A model generated the notes under the pieces. The model saw only the letters and a list, made by a program, of their open reading frames with translations. It ran no database searches and was not told the DNA's origin. The position numbers and the translations under genes are program-made. Below are positions 1 through 9,188 of a stretch of DNA of 64,000 bases, piece by piece (the first letter of the stretch is position 1; each line of letters opens with the position of its first letter). The DNA lies in assembly GCA_051251725.1 (NCBI GenBank), contig JBPOFN010000023.1:3266-67265 (forward strand), given 5' to 3'. The DNA comes from JALZUE01 sp051251725. GTDB lineage: Bacteria > Pseudomonadota > Gammaproteobacteria > Enterobacterales > Alteromonadaceae.

Positions 1-778
1 AGCCTCTTTGAAAGAGTTCCTCTTTGCCTTTATTATTCATGCTGAAATCAACAGCCGAGCCGCAGCCCGTATTCACTACTATGGTATTATGCCAAAAAGC
101 GTCATTAATATATTCACGCGAAATGGTGGTCATAAAGGTTCTTATTAATAAGGTGACATAATTAAATATCGGAAAGAATCCATTAATCTTTAGCTCATCG
201 TGTGAATGTTCTCCTCGTAATCGAAAACACAAAACTGGTGTGCCATCACCCGCCCAATCGCGATGAAGGGCATCTTCGGACAAAATGCTGCCATCTACCA
301 TTAAATGTTGGCCAAAACTCTTAAAACTGAAAACTAAAGGGATCGACATTGAAAATCTAACCGCTAAAGAAACTTTGATATCAGGGGTTCTTTCTTTATC
401 AAATATTACTGGTACTCCTCTTTTTACATCGGTGGCGACAATGTGTAAATTCATATCGAGCTCGGCAAAGGTTTTACCCCGTAGTAATCTGTCCATCCAT
501 TTTTCAAACAAATCTCCTGAGCTAAGACCGCCATTTCTGATCAGTTTGATAATTGAAAATTCTCTGAATTGATTATAATCAGTTTCAAGCGCGATCAATT
601 TTATTTCTTTTACCGATAAACCCGATGCATATAAACTACTTACGATACTACCGCCAGAAACCCCAACTAAATGATCGAAGCTAATATTAAATTCTTCAAT
701 TGCTTGTAAAATTCCGATATGTGCTGGTAGTCGTGTACCGCCACCGGCAAATATAGGAACGATTTTTTTATTTTCCAT
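1..778 (-). CDS. Patatin-like phospholipase (3' end cut by window)
   Basis: Reading the minus strand from an ATG at 778 gives an open frame to the window edge with no stop (259 codons). The N-terminus has the glycine-rich oxyanion loop AGGGTR (residues 11-16), followed by the nucleophile elbow GVSGG with Ser41. A later VDGS supplies the Asp of the Ser-Asp dyad. These are the hallmarks of patatin-type (RssA/YchK-like) lipid acyl hydrolases, which cleave phospholipid or lysophospholipid ester bonds. There is no signal peptide, so it is probably cytoplasmic. It is divergent from the protease gene at 879 with about 100 bp between them. The substrate cannot be told from sequence, and the C-terminus lies outside the window. 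Confidence 0.85.
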   Translation of the reverse strand, partial: MENKKIVPIFAGGGTRLPAHIGILQAIEEFNISFDHLVGVSGGSIVSSLYASGLSVKEIKLIALETDYNQFREFSIIKLIRNGGLSSGDLFEKWMDRLLRGKTFAELDMNLHIVATDVKRGVPVIFDKERTPDIKVSLAVRFSMSIPLVFSFKSFGQHLMVDGSILSEDALHRDWAGDGTPVLCFRLRGEHSHDELKINGFFPIFNYVTLLIRTFMTTISREYINDAFWHNTIVVNTGCGSAVDFSMNNKGKEELFQRG

Positions 779-878
779 ATGATTTTGATTAGTAGCCAAT
801 AAAGTGTTGTTATATCGATAATTATGGTTAAAATTATTTTTTTTACCGCATTTTTATATAATTTTATTTGGGATCCTT

Positions 879-1655
879 ATGTCATTAGTGTCATTAGTCA
901 AAACTTTGCTGATCAGTTTGTGTTTGTTATCGGGAAATTTATTAAGCGCAAGTGAGTTACCTAAAGTGATCACTAAAATAAAACCGTCAGTAGTGGGTAT
1001 TGGTATTCATACGCCGCTTTCTCGGCCGCAAGATATTTTACGCGGTACAGGTTTTGTTATCGGTAATGGTAGCTACGTTGTTACTAATGATCATGTTTTG
1101 CCGTTAATACTTGATGATACCCTTAACCAAAAAATGGCAGTATTTGTTGGTTCAGGTAATAACGCCAAAGTGCGAGATGCTGAAATTGTTGCGCGTTCAA
1201 AAACGCATGATTTGGCGGTACTGAAATTAGCAGGTAAGCCATTACCCGCTATGAACTTAGCAAATGATGACTATGTTGCTGAAGGCAACAATATTGCCTT
1301 TACGGGCTTTCCGATTGGCGCGGTATTGGGACTTTACCCAGTTACTCATCGCGGTATTATTTCTGCGGTAACGCCGGTGGTCATTCCTGTTGATGATGCC
1401 AGACAAATCTCAATTAAAATGTTAAAGCGCTTACGTGATCCCTATATGGTGTATCAACTTGATGCTGTCGCTTATCCGGGCAATAGCGGTAGTGCTATGT
1501 ATCGCGCCGAAACCGGTGAGGTCATTGGCATTATTAATAAGGTTTTTGTGCAAGAAACGAAAGAGTCGGTGATCAGTAAACCAAGTGGGATCACTTATGC
1601 AATTCCAGTTAAATATTTAAGAGAATTACTCAAACAACACAATATTGCTATTTAA
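879..1655 (+). CDS. Exported trypsin-like (HtrA-type) serine protease without PDZ domain
   Basis: 258 residues with an N-terminal signal peptide (about 1-24, ending near LLSASE). The S1C/trypsin-2 fold is recognisable by NDHV (His72), HDLAVLKL (Asp111) and GNSGSA (Ser203), a full catalytic triad, so an active periplasmic endopeptidase is expected. Unlike DegP/DegS (about 350-480 residues) there is no C-terminal PDZ domain. The protein ends soon after the last protease strand, so regulation by PDZ-peptide binding is not possible. It sits alone, divergent from the patatin gene and convergent with the yibQ operon. A housekeeping or stress role is inferred only; its substrate is unknown. Confidence 0.85.
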   Translation: MSLVSLVKTLLISLCLLSGNLLSASELPKVITKIKPSVVGIGIHTPLSRPQDILRGTGFVIGNGSYVVTNDHVLPLILDDTLNQKMAVFVGSGNNAKVRDAEIVARSKTHDLAVLKLAGKPLPAMNLANDDYVAEGNNIAFTGFPIGAVLGLYPVTHRGIISAVTPVVIPVDDARQISIKMLKRLRDPYMVYQLDAVAYPGNSGSAMYRAETGEVIGIINKVFVQETKESVISKPSGITYAIPVKYLRELLKQHNIAI

Positions 1656-1721
1656 CTATTAGGAAATAGCGGTAGTTATTAGAGCAAAGGTGTAAAGTCG
1701 CAAAGGGGCAAGGGCGCAAAG

Positions 1722-2489
1722 TTATTCGGTAATTTGCGCGGTTTTGTATTCGATATTTTGTCCGTTGATAATATCGGAAATAGGCACTAGCTCAATGTTT
1801 AACTCGCTTAATTTTGGAATAAGCTTAGTTAAAATGGCAATGGTTTCAGGGTGTGGGTGCGCAATACCAACGGCATATTGATTTTGCTGGGCAATCGCAA
1901 TTAACTGTGCAAACTGCTGCGAAATATATGCTTCAGTTAATTGATTGTCTAGAAACACATGGCGATGCAAACTAGGGACACCAAAAAGCTTAGCGACTTC
2001 TTCACCTTTACTGAGTTTAGTTGTCATACTGTCTAAAAACATCACTTCTTTTTGTTTTAGGTAACGCATGGTCCAAGCCATTGGCGAATATAACTGCGTG
2101 AGCTTACTGCCCATATGGTTATTAATACCAACAGCAAAAGGAATTTCGATAAAAGCTTTATTTAGTTGCTGTTGAAAGTCTGTTTCATTCATTTCACTAG
2201 TTAACGCACCAGGGCCAAGTTTTTTTCCGATAGTAGACTCCATTGGGATATGGAGTAGCACGTCTTTGTTTTGCCTGTTTGCTTGCAAAGCAAGCTTTTG
2301 GCCATAAGGGGTATGAGGCAAAACTGAAAAGGTAATATTACCCGGTAAATCTAGTGCGGCTTCATCGGTTTTGCGATAGCCAATATCATCAATAACAATC
2401 ACCACTTGTAATTTTTCTGCCAAGCTAATGGCTGAGAATAGGCTGGTGCTGAGCGCTATAATAATTGTGATAAAGAAGGTCTTAGGCAT
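1722..2489 (-). CDS. yibQ: Divergent polysaccharide deacetylase family protein (YibQ)
   Basis: 255 residues with an N-terminal signal peptide (about 1-24, ending SLAEK). It matches the YibQ/DUF610 divergent polysaccharide deacetylase family: VIVIDDIG near residue 30, NITFSVLPHTP, LLHIPMES and GINNHMGSKLT are the family blocks, with Asp and His residues placed like the metal ligands of NodB-type deacetylases. It is the last gene of the gpmI-envC-yibQ run on the minus strand, the usual gammaproteobacterial order, and starts 54 nt after the envC stop. A periplasmic or envelope role tied to peptidoglycan is inferred from that conserved linkage. Enzymatic activity is unproven in the family. Confidence 0.85.
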   Translation of the reverse strand: MPKTFFITIIIALSTSLFSAISLAEKLQVVIVIDDIGYRKTDEAALDLPGNITFSVLPHTPYGQKLALQANRQNKDVLLHIPMESTIGKKLGPGALTSEMNETDFQQQLNKAFIEIPFAVGINNHMGSKLTQLYSPMAWTMRYLKQKEVMFLDSMTTKLSKGEEVAKLFGVPSLHRHVFLDNQLTEAYISQQFAQLIAIAQQNQYAVGIAHPHPETIAILTKLIPKLSELNIELVPISDIINGQNIEYKTAQITE

Positions 2490-2543
2490 AAAAAATTATT
2501 CTTATTAGTTGGTGTTTTTACTGTGTTAATTAAGGGCGATAAC

Positions 2544-3686
2544 TTATCGGCACCATTTTCTGGGATTTACGGCTTGGCCTTGGTGTCTGATCTCGAAATA
2601 AAGCCCAGGTTGATTTTGTCCGCCACTTTGGCCAATCAATGCAATTGGCTCTCCCGCATCAACTGAATCACCTACTGACTTTAATAACGCCTGATTATGA
2701 CCATATAAGCTCATATAGCCATTGCCATGATCAATAACTGTTACCAAACCATAACCTTTTAACCAGTTTGAAAACAGCACTTTTCCATTATGAATGCTTT
2801 TTACTTGGCGGCCAATCGGCGCTGACAATAATACGCCTTTCCACTTCAAATAGCCTTGTTTTCTGGTACCAAATCGGTGTTTGAGTTTACCGCTGACCGG
2901 CCATTTTAATTTACCCTGCAGTTTACTTAAGCCCGTTAACTTTTGCGATTTTTTCGCTAGTTTCGCTAACCGTTGAATTTCGATTAATAAGTTTTCTTCT
3001 TCGGCGACTAATTTTACAAGTAAATCTTGGCTACTTAATAAGTCTTTATTTAATTTTTTAATGGTATCCGAACGTTGGGCTTTGGATTGTTTTAAATTAT
3101 TTTGTTGTGCTGTTTGTTTGGCTTGTAGTTGACTGAGCTGAGTTGATTTTTCTTGTTGTTGGCTGACTACAGTTAACAGTTCGGCAATAGTGGTTTTAAA
3201 GTTTTCAATTTCAGCAATACGTGCTTTATTCAAGTACTGGTAATAACTAATAGAACGTTGGATTTTACTCGGATCTTGTTGGTTTAACAGCAGTTTTAGA
3301 TAGTCGTGATTACCTGAGGTGTAAGCGGTTTGTAGTTGTTTCGCGAGTAAGTTTTCTTGCTGGATTTTTTGCTTGCTCAACTGCTGCTTTTTAGTTTCAA
3401 GCGCGGTAATTTGTTGTTGAGTGGCGGTTAATTCTGTTTGAGTGCTGTTTAATTTTTTGGCAATTTTAGCGATGGCAATATCGTCTTTTTTAAGTTGTTG
3501 TTCTAATGCCTGCCTTTGTTTTGCCGTTTGAGTTATTTTCTGTTTTTCAGATGAGATCGCATGTTTGATATCATCAAGCTGCTTTTGTGACTGATTTTTA
3601 TCTTGAAATGCAAAGGTTGAAAAACTTACTATGCAGCAAATACTGCATAGTAAGTAATTGAACTGTTTCAAAAAAACTTGAAACAT
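2544..3686 (-). CDS. envC: Murein hydrolase activator EnvC (LytM factor)
   Basis: About 380 residues: an N-terminal signal peptide (ends near FSTFAF), a long coiled coil rich in Gln/Lys/Leu (about residues 35-250), and a C-terminal LytM/M23 domain. In EnvC this domain lacks full zinc ligands; here the blocks are HGNGYMSLYGHN and LYFEIRHQG. EnvC works in the periplasm at the division septum, where it activates AmiA/AmiB amidases; an AmiB is encoded at 31519. The first possible start is a GTG at 3698 whose first base is the last base of the gpmI stop (TAGTG). An ATG four codons later (3686) gives an equally good signal peptide and is used here. Overlap or near-overlap with gpmI implies co-translation. 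Confidence 0.9.
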   Translation of the reverse strand: MFQVFLKQFNYLLCSICCIVSFSTFAFQDKNQSQKQLDDIKHAISSEKQKITQTAKQRQALEQQLKKDDIAIAKIAKKLNSTQTELTATQQQITALETKKQQLSKQKIQQENLLAKQLQTAYTSGNHDYLKLLLNQQDPSKIQRSISYYQYLNKARIAEIENFKTTIAELLTVVSQQQEKSTQLSQLQAKQTAQQNNLKQSKAQRSDTIKKLNKDLLSSQDLLVKLVAEEENLLIEIQRLAKLAKKSQKLTGLSKLQGKLKWPVSGKLKHRFGTRKQGYLKWKGVLLSAPIGRQVKSIHNGKVLFSNWLKGYGLVTVIDHGNGYMSLYGHNQALLKSVGDSVDAGEPIALIGQSGGQNQPGLYFEIRHQGQAVNPRKWCR

Positions 3687-3697
3687 CTGGTGCTGCA

Positions 3698-5242
3698 CTA
3701 GTTAGCTAAATTCACTAACGTGCTACCTGTCATTTCTTCAGGTTGTGGCATGTCGATTAATTTTAAAATCGTTGGTGCAATATCACTTAAAGTGCCGCTT
3801 GCGGCCATTGTTGCTTTGCGACCAAAATAAATTAATGGCACAGGTTCACAGGTATGAGCGGTATGCGCTTGTCCGGTTTCTGGATTAACCATTTGCTCGG
3901 CGTTACCGTGATCGGCAGTAATTAAACATTCGCCACCGGTTTTTTCTAGCGCAGTTAACACGCGGCCAATAGCAACATCTACTGCTTCACAGGCTTTTAC
4001 TGCGGCGTCAAATATACCCGTATGACCAACCATATCACCGTTCGGGTAATTACAAATAATGACATCATGAGCGCCACCTTCGATTGCTTCGACTAATTTA
4101 TCCGTTAATAAAACTGAGTTCATTTCTGGTTGTAAGTCATAAGTAGCCACTTGTGGTGAAGGTATTAAAACACGGTCTTCACCTTTAAATTCATTTTCGC
4201 GTCCGCCGCTAAAAAAGAAAGTAACATGTGCGTATTTTTCAGTTTCTGAAATACGTAATTGGGTTTTATCGTGTTTTTCTAACCATTCGCCTAGCACATT
4301 ATTTAATGATGCTGGTGGGAAAGCACAGCTCGCTTTAATGTCAGCCGCGTATTGCGTTAACATCACAAAATCCGCTAACTTTGGAGCTCGCGCTTTGGTA
4401 AAGCCACTAAAATTTTCGTCAGTAAATACGCGGGTAAATTGACGTGCACGGTCAGCACGGAAGTTCATATAAACAATCGAATCACCATCTTCAATGGTAA
4501 TTTTTTCGCCGTTGGCATTACAGATACTGGTTGCAGCAACAAACTCGTCATTTTCATCACGAGCGTAAGCGGCATTTAGGCCTTCAAGCGCGTTATCAAA
4601 TTGATATTCAGCTTTACCATCAACCATAACGTTGTAGGCGGCTTCAACTCTTTCCCAACGTTGATCTCTGTCCATCGCATAATAACGACCAACAATTGAG
4701 GCGATTTGGCCACAACCAATTTCATCGAATTTTGCTTGGGCATTTTTTAACGGTTGCTCAGCGCTACGAGGAGCCGTATCGCGACCGTCTAAAAAGGCGT
4801 GTAAATAAATCTTTTCTGCGCCGCGATTTTTGGCTAAATCGATCATCGCGATAATGTGATCTTCATGACTATGCACGCCGCCGGGCGACATTAAACCACA
4901 AATATGCACGGCTTTATTATTAGCAACCGCTTTATCTACTGCAGCACATAAGGCTGGAGTATCTTTGAATTCGTTATCGGCAATAGCTTTGGTGATGCGA
5001 GTAAAGTCTTGATAAACAACACGGCCAGCACCTAAATTGACATGACCAACTTCTGAGTTACCCATTTGACCTTCAGGAAGACCAACCGCCATGCCTGAGG
5101 TTTCGATCAGCATGTTGGGATAATTTGCCATTAAATTATCTAATACTGGGGTGTTCGCGTGATGAATCGCGTTTGACTCGGTAACTTGGCTGTAACCCCA
5201 ACCATCTAAAATAATTAATACTGTCGGCTTTTTATTTGGCAT
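3698..5242 (-). CDS. gpmI: 2,3-bisphosphoglycerate-independent phosphoglycerate mutase
   Basis: 514 residues, full length for GpmI. The N-terminal VLIILDGWGYS and SGMAVGLPEGQMGNSEVGH (phosphoserine nucleophile in GNSEVGH) and the C-terminal LITADHGNAEQM and AHTCEPVPLI provide the two-manganese alkaline-phosphatase-fold active site. It interconverts 3- and 2-phosphoglycerate in glycolysis and gluconeogenesis in the cytoplasm. It is the first gene of the gpmI-envC-yibQ operon on the minus strand. The 145-bp gap to the divergent rhodanese gene holds the promoters. Nothing unusual was seen. Confidence 0.97.
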   Translation of the reverse strand: MPNKKPTVLIILDGWGYSQVTESNAIHHANTPVLDNLMANYPNMLIETSGMAVGLPEGQMGNSEVGHVNLGAGRVVYQDFTRITKAIADNEFKDTPALCAAVDKAVANNKAVHICGLMSPGGVHSHEDHIIAMIDLAKNRGAEKIYLHAFLDGRDTAPRSAEQPLKNAQAKFDEIGCGQIASIVGRYYAMDRDQRWERVEAAYNVMVDGKAEYQFDNALEGLNAAYARDENDEFVAATSICNANGEKITIEDGDSIVYMNFRADRARQFTRVFTDENFSGFTKARAPKLADFVMLTQYAADIKASCAFPPASLNNVLGEWLEKHDKTQLRISETEKYAHVTFFFSGGRENEFKGEDRVLIPSPQVATYDLQPEMNSVLLTDKLVEAIEGGAHDVIICNYPNGDMVGHTGIFDAAVKACEAVDVAIGRVLTALEKTGGECLITADHGNAEQMVNPETGQAHTAHTCEPVPLIYFGRKATMAASGTLSDIAPTILKLIDMPQPEEMTGSTLVNLAN

Positions 5243-5387
5243 GCCTAATTCCTATTAAATTGCGCATTGAAAGAACCCAGCTATTTTACATAGTTAGTAG
5301 AACATTTGCACTATTGAAGAAATATAAAATGAGCTGTTTTTTCAATTGCTTTTAGTATGTATACTGTAGCGAAATTTTTATACCTAT

Positions 5388-5831
5388 ATGATTCATTATT
5401 TTATGGAAGAACTTATTACGTTTATAAGTAGCCACGCTTTATTAAGTGGTATTTGGCTTGGTTTAGTTGTGTTAATTACGTTTATGACAATTAAAATAAA
5501 GTTATCGCCAATTAAGCAGTTATCGCCGCAAGAATTAACTTTTATTGTTAATCGCGAAAACGGTGTGGTTGTTGATATTCGTTCAGAAAAAGACTTTAAA
5601 ACCAGCCATATCGTTGATTCAGTGCATTTATCTTTAGAAAAAGTAAATAAGAATGAACTGACTAGCCTTGAAAAATATAAAGACAGACCCATTATTGTTG
5701 TGTGTGCTGCTGGTATGACAGCTAACCGAGCGTCAGGTTTAATAATGAAAGCCGGCTTTGCTCAAGTTAGCATGTTAAAAGGTGGTTTAAATGCTTGGAC
5801 AAGCGCAGGCTTGCCACTTGCTAAGAAGTAA
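5388..5831 (+). CDS. yibN: Membrane-anchored rhodanese-like protein (YibN)
   Basis: 147 residues with one N-terminal transmembrane helix (about 14-34) and a cytoplasmic rhodanese domain (about 45-145). The active-site loop is CAAGMTANRA with Cys106, and VVDIRSEKDF is the standard rhodanese N-terminal strand. Single-domain rhodaneses carry a persulfide on this Cys; the physiological sulfur acceptor of YibN is not known. It heads the yibN-grxC-secB-gpsA-trmL gene run, conserved in many gammaproteobacteria. The spacing to grxC is 26 nt, so they are probably co-transcribed. Confidence 0.9.
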   Translation: MIHYFMEELITFISSHALLSGIWLGLVVLITFMTIKIKLSPIKQLSPQELTFIVNRENGVVVDIRSEKDFKTSHIVDSVHLSLEKVNKNELTSLEKYKDRPIIVVCAAGMTANRASGLIMKAGFAQVSMLKGGLNAWTSAGLPLAKK

Positions 5832-5857
5832 TTAGCAATTTCTACAAAGAGAAACTT

Positions 5858-6112
5858 ATGGCATCTGTTGAAATATATACCAAAGGTCACTGCCCTTATT
5901 GTCATCGTGCAAAAATGTTACTTGATGCTAAAAAAGTAAGTTATCAAGAATATAAAATTGATGAACAACCTCAATTACGTCCTGAAATGATTGAGCGTAG
6001 TGGTGGTGTCACCGTGCCACAAATCATAATTAATAATAAGCCGATTGGCGGTTGTGATGAGTTATTTGCATTACAGTCAGCCGATAAATTAGATGCGTTA
6101 TTAACCAATTAA
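5858..6112 (+). CDS. grxC: Glutaredoxin 3
   Basis: 84 residues, a single thioredoxin-fold domain. The active site CPYC is at residues 12-15 (dithiol type). The cis-proline TVPQIIINN and the GGCDEL glutathione-binding loop are intact. It reduces disulfides and glutathione-mixed disulfides in the cytoplasm using GSH. It lies between yibN and secB on the same strand, the standard grxC-secB-gpsA neighbourhood. Confidence 0.95.
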   Translation: MASVEIYTKGHCPYCHRAKMLLDAKKVSYQEYKIDEQPQLRPEMIERSGGVTVPQIIINNKPIGGCDELFALQSADKLDALLTN

Positions 6113-6158
6113 ATAGCAAATTAGTGTGCTTAGACACAGTAAAATAGGAAGATAAAAA

Positions 6159-6653
6159 ATGTCAGACGAAATTCAAAACAACGAAGCAGCCGAAGGTCAA
6201 GAACCACAATTTGCTATTCAACGTATTTATATGAAAGATGTTTCTTTTGAAACGCCTAACTCTCCAGCTATCTTTCAAAAAGAATGGAAACCAGAAGTGC
6301 AATTAGATTTAGATACTAAATCATCAAAAATTGCGGATAACACTTTTGAAGTGGTTTTATCGCTAACGGTAACAGTGAAAGTTGAAGATCAAACTGCCTT
6401 TTTAGCAGAAGTTCAACAAGCCGGTGTATTTACTATTGGTAATATGCCTGAAGCGCAATTAGCTCATACAATTGGTGCTTTTTGCCCGAACACTTTATTC
6501 CCGTATGCTCGTGAATCAATTGCTAGCTTAGTTAACCGTGGTTCATTCCCACAATTAAACTTAGCGCCAGTTAACTTTGATGCGTTATTCGCTTCATATG
6601 TTAAGCAACGTGCAGCTGAAGCAAGTGCACCAGCTAGCACAGAAACTCACTAA
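6159..6653 (+). CDS. secB: Protein-export chaperone SecB
   Basis: 164 residues, normal for SecB. The family core runs from FAIQRIYMKDVSFE through IGAFCPNTLFPYARE to the FPQLNLAPVNFDALF block, with an acidic/polar N-terminus. SecB is a cytosolic homotetramer that holds unfolded preproteins and hands them to SecA. An AGGAAG ribosome-binding site precedes the ATG. It is followed 12 nt later by gpsA, so the two are almost certainly co-transcribed. Confidence 0.97.
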   Translation: MSDEIQNNEAAEGQEPQFAIQRIYMKDVSFETPNSPAIFQKEWKPEVQLDLDTKSSKIADNTFEVVLSLTVTVKVEDQTAFLAEVQQAGVFTIGNMPEAQLAHTIGAFCPNTLFPYARESIASLVNRGSFPQLNLAPVNFDALFASYVKQRAAEASAPASTETH

Positions 6654-6665
6654 TAATTATCTCAG

Positions 6666-7670
6666 ATGACTTCAGCTAAAATTTCAGTAATAGGCGCGGG
6701 CTCTTATGGCACCGCGCTTGCCATTTGTATCGCTCGTAATGGCCATAAAACGTTAATGTGGGGCCGTAGTGCTGATCATATTGCCGCCATGGCTCAATCG
6801 CGTTCAAACGAAAAGTATTTATCTGGCTGTCCATTTCCAGAAGCTTTGGCGTTAGATAGCGATTTGGCTACGGTAGCGGCCGCCAGTGATAATATTTTAT
6901 TGGTGGTGCCAAGCCATGCTTTTGCTGAAACACTGAAGTCGATAAAACCTTTTCTGAGAAAAAATGCCAAAGTTGCTTGGGCCACTAAAGGCCTAGATAA
7001 CGAAACTGGTCGTTTATTGCAAGATGTTGCCCGTGAGATTTTGGGTGATGAAATATCATTAGCTGTTTTGTCCGGTCCAACGTTTGCGAAAGAAATGGCG
7101 ATGGGTATGCCAACGGCTATCTCTGCGTCATCGGAAGATGATGCTTTTACCGAAGAATTGTCAGCTTTATTACATTGTGAAAAATCGTTTCGGGTTTATC
7201 GCAATACTGATTTTATTGGTGTGCAATTAGGCGGGGCAGTAAAAAATGTTATTGCCATCGCTGCAGGTATGGCAGACGGTATTGGTTTTGGCGCAAATGC
7301 TAGAACAGCCCTGATTACCCGAGGCTTGGTTGAAATGATGCGACTTGGCACTGAGTTAGGTGCTGATAAAAATACTTTTATGGGCATGGCCGGTTTAGGC
7401 GATTTAGTGTTAACTTGTACTGATAACCAGTCACGTAATCGTCGCTTTGGTTTAGCTTTAGGCCAAGGTAAAGAAGTAGAACAGGCGATGACCGAAATTG
7501 GCCAAGTGGTTGAGGGTTATCGCAATACCAAAGAAGTACATATGTTAGCTGCACGGTTAGAAGTTGAAATGCCGATTGTTGAACAAGTTTACCAAGTACT
7601 TTATCAAGGTAAGTCAGCGCTAATTGCCGCGCAAGATTTATTAGCCCGATCACCAAAACAAGAATCTTAA
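6666..7670 (+). CDS. gpsA: NAD(P)+-dependent glycerol-3-phosphate dehydrogenase
   Basis: 334 residues. The Rossmann motif GAGSYGTALA is at residues 10-19. The catalytic-lysine region GGAVKNVIAIAAGMADG and the C-terminal GLGDLVLTCT block are intact. It reduces dihydroxyacetone phosphate to sn-glycerol-3-phosphate, the first step of phospholipid synthesis, in the cytoplasm. It follows secB by 12 nt and precedes trmL by 12 nt in the same operon. Full length, nothing unusual. Confidence 0.97.
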   Translation: MTSAKISVIGAGSYGTALAICIARNGHKTLMWGRSADHIAAMAQSRSNEKYLSGCPFPEALALDSDLATVAAASDNILLVVPSHAFAETLKSIKPFLRKNAKVAWATKGLDNETGRLLQDVAREILGDEISLAVLSGPTFAKEMAMGMPTAISASSEDDAFTEELSALLHCEKSFRVYRNTDFIGVQLGGAVKNVIAIAAGMADGIGFGANARTALITRGLVEMMRLGTELGADKNTFMGMAGLGDLVLTCTDNQSRNRRFGLALGQGKEVEQAMTEIGQVVEGYRNTKEVHMLAARLEVEMPIVEQVYQVLYQGKSALIAAQDLLARSPKQES

Positions 7671-7682
7671 GTAAGCTCTTAT

Positions 7683-8147
7683 ATGTTTCATATCGCGCTT
7701 TTTGAACCGCAAATAGCCCCTAATACCGGTAATATTATTCGTTTAGCGGCGAATAATGGCTGTCAGTTACATATCATTGAACCTATGGGGTTTAACCTCG
7801 AAGAAAAAGGCTTACGTCGAGCTGGCTTGGATTATCATGATCTGGCGAACTTAACGATTCATAAAGATTACCCGGCCTTTGCAACAGCGATGGCAGGTAA
7901 AAATATTTATGCCTGTACGACTCGCGGCACGCGATTTTATACCGATATTCAATTTAAAGCGGATGACGTTTTATTGTTTGGCGCGGAAACACACGGCTTA
8001 ACACCTGCTGTGCATGAGTTAATCGCACCTGAAAATAAAATTTTAATCCCTATGGCTGCCAATAATCGTAGCTTAAACTTATCTAATTCTGTCGCAATAA
8101 TTAGCTATGAAGCTTGGCGACAAGTTAATTTTGACGGCGCGCAATAA
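7683..8147 (+). CDS. trmL: tRNA (cytidine(34)-2'-O)-methyltransferase TrmL
   Basis: 154 residues of the SPOUT (trefoil-knot) methyltransferase fold. Characteristic blocks are PQIAPNTGNIIRLAAN at the N-terminus, LLFGAETHGL in the middle and the knot motif SLNLSNSVAIISYEAWRQ at the C-terminus. TrmL (YibK) 2'-O-methylates the wobble base of certain tRNALeu species with S-adenosylmethionine. It is the last gene of the yibN-grxC-secB-gpsA-trmL run; a gap of about 100 bp follows before fieF. Confidence 0.95.
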   Translation: MFHIALFEPQIAPNTGNIIRLAANNGCQLHIIEPMGFNLEEKGLRRAGLDYHDLANLTIHKDYPAFATAMAGKNIYACTTRGTRFYTDIQFKADDVLLFGAETHGLTPAVHELIAPENKILIPMAANNRSLNLSNSVAIISYEAWRQVNFDGAQ

Positions 8148-8252
8148 TCTAGCCGCTAGTTATTTCTTTTAAACTTCATTGTCTTATATTCTATAATCTT
8201 ATTTTATCCGAGCTATAATTGATGTTAGCGCTCTTCAACTTTCGTGAATAAT

Positions 8253-9140
8253 ATGTCTGATCCTTCGCATTATAAAAAATGGGTAACCTTAGCTGCTTGG
8301 TTAGCCACCGGCACAGCCTTAATCTTGTTGATATTAAAGTTATATGCTTGGTTAGTGACAGATGCTGCTGCCATGTTAGCAACCGCTACCGACTCATTAC
8401 TAGACTTATTTGCCTCGCTGATGAATTTGATCATTTTGCGCTTTGCTTTACAGCCGGCCGATGACGAACATAAGTTTGGCCACGGTAAAGCGGAGAGTTT
8501 AGCAGGCCTAGTGCAATCCGCATTTGTCATGGGCTCGGCAGTACTTTTGATCATTAATGGTATCGAGCGCATTGTAAATCCGGTGGTAATAGTACAGGCC
8601 AATGTCGCTATTTGGGTGACCATTATCACCATTGTTATGACTTTACTCTTAGTACTCGTGCAAAAAATGGTGATTAGGCGCACACAATCGGTAGCGATCA
8701 GTGCTGATTCTTTACATTATCAATCTGATTTATTATTAAATTTTGGTGTGTTGTTAGCGATTATTTTAAGCCAAGATTATTGGCTGCGAGCGGATGGCTT
8801 CTTTACTATGTTAGTTGGCGGCTATTTACTTTATGGCGCCGTTAAAATCGCTTGGATAAGTATTCAGCATTTAATGGATCATGAGCTGCCAGAAGAAGAT
8901 ACCGATATCATCAAAAAAATTATTGCTGAGCATCCGGAAGCGTTAGGTATTCACGACTTAAGAACGCGCCAGTCAGGTAATATCAAGTTTATTCAATTTC
9001 ATCTTGAGCTCCCTGATCAACTGTCATTGAAAAAAGCCCATGATATTGGCGATAAAGTGGAAGAAAAAATAGTGAAAAAATTATCGCCGTGTGACGTTTT
9101 TATTCATCAAGACCCCAAGTCTGTGGTTAAGTCCGACTAA
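8253..9140 (+). CDS. fieF: Cation diffusion facilitator, FieF/YiiP type
   Basis: About 295 residues with a six-helix membrane domain (about 15-205) and a C-terminal cytoplasmic domain. The zinc/iron transport-site residues of FieF are visible in ATATDSLLD (TM2) and ADSLHYQSD (TM5, HxxxD). HKFGHGKAESLAGL and HDLRTRQSG are FieF-specific blocks. It exports Zn2+/Fe2+ in exchange for protons at the inner membrane. A GTG lies 9 nt upstream of the chosen ATG, but the ATG reproduces the N-terminal length of the Escherichia coli protein. It is convergent with the hydrolase gene at 9189. Confidence 0.92.
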   Translation: MSDPSHYKKWVTLAAWLATGTALILLILKLYAWLVTDAAAMLATATDSLLDLFASLMNLIILRFALQPADDEHKFGHGKAESLAGLVQSAFVMGSAVLLIINGIERIVNPVVIVQANVAIWVTIITIVMTLLLVLVQKMVIRRTQSVAISADSLHYQSDLLLNFGVLLAIILSQDYWLRADGFFTMLVGGYLLYGAVKIAWISIQHLMDHELPEEDTDIIKKIIAEHPEALGIHDLRTRQSGNIKFIQFHLELPDQLSLKKAHDIGDKVEEKIVKKLSPCDVFIHQDPKSVVKSD

Positions 9141-9153
9141 CAGTTATTCTCAG

Positions 9154-9185
9154 TATCATCATCAGCTTTATTGGTGATGCTGATA
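9154..9185. terminator. Hairpin between convergent genes (candidate terminator)
   Basis: Arms TATCATCATCA (9154-9164) and TGATGCTGATA (9175-9185) pair over 11 positions with one mismatch and a 10-nt loop, between the convergent stops of fieF and the hydrolase gene. The T-tract after it is poor (TTATTATTGG), so strength is uncertain. Confidence 0.45.
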
Positions 9186-9188
9186 TTA

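Noticed and set aside
285..572. Plus-strand open frame of 95 codons near the window start
   Set aside because: It lies wholly antisense to the patatin-like gene, which has clear catalytic motifs; a shadow frame.
1687..1720. Imperfect GCAAAG/GGGCAAGGG repeats between the protease and yibQ
   Set aside because: Short, imperfect and in a 66-bp gap between convergent genes; nothing beyond simple slippage-like sequence can be claimed.
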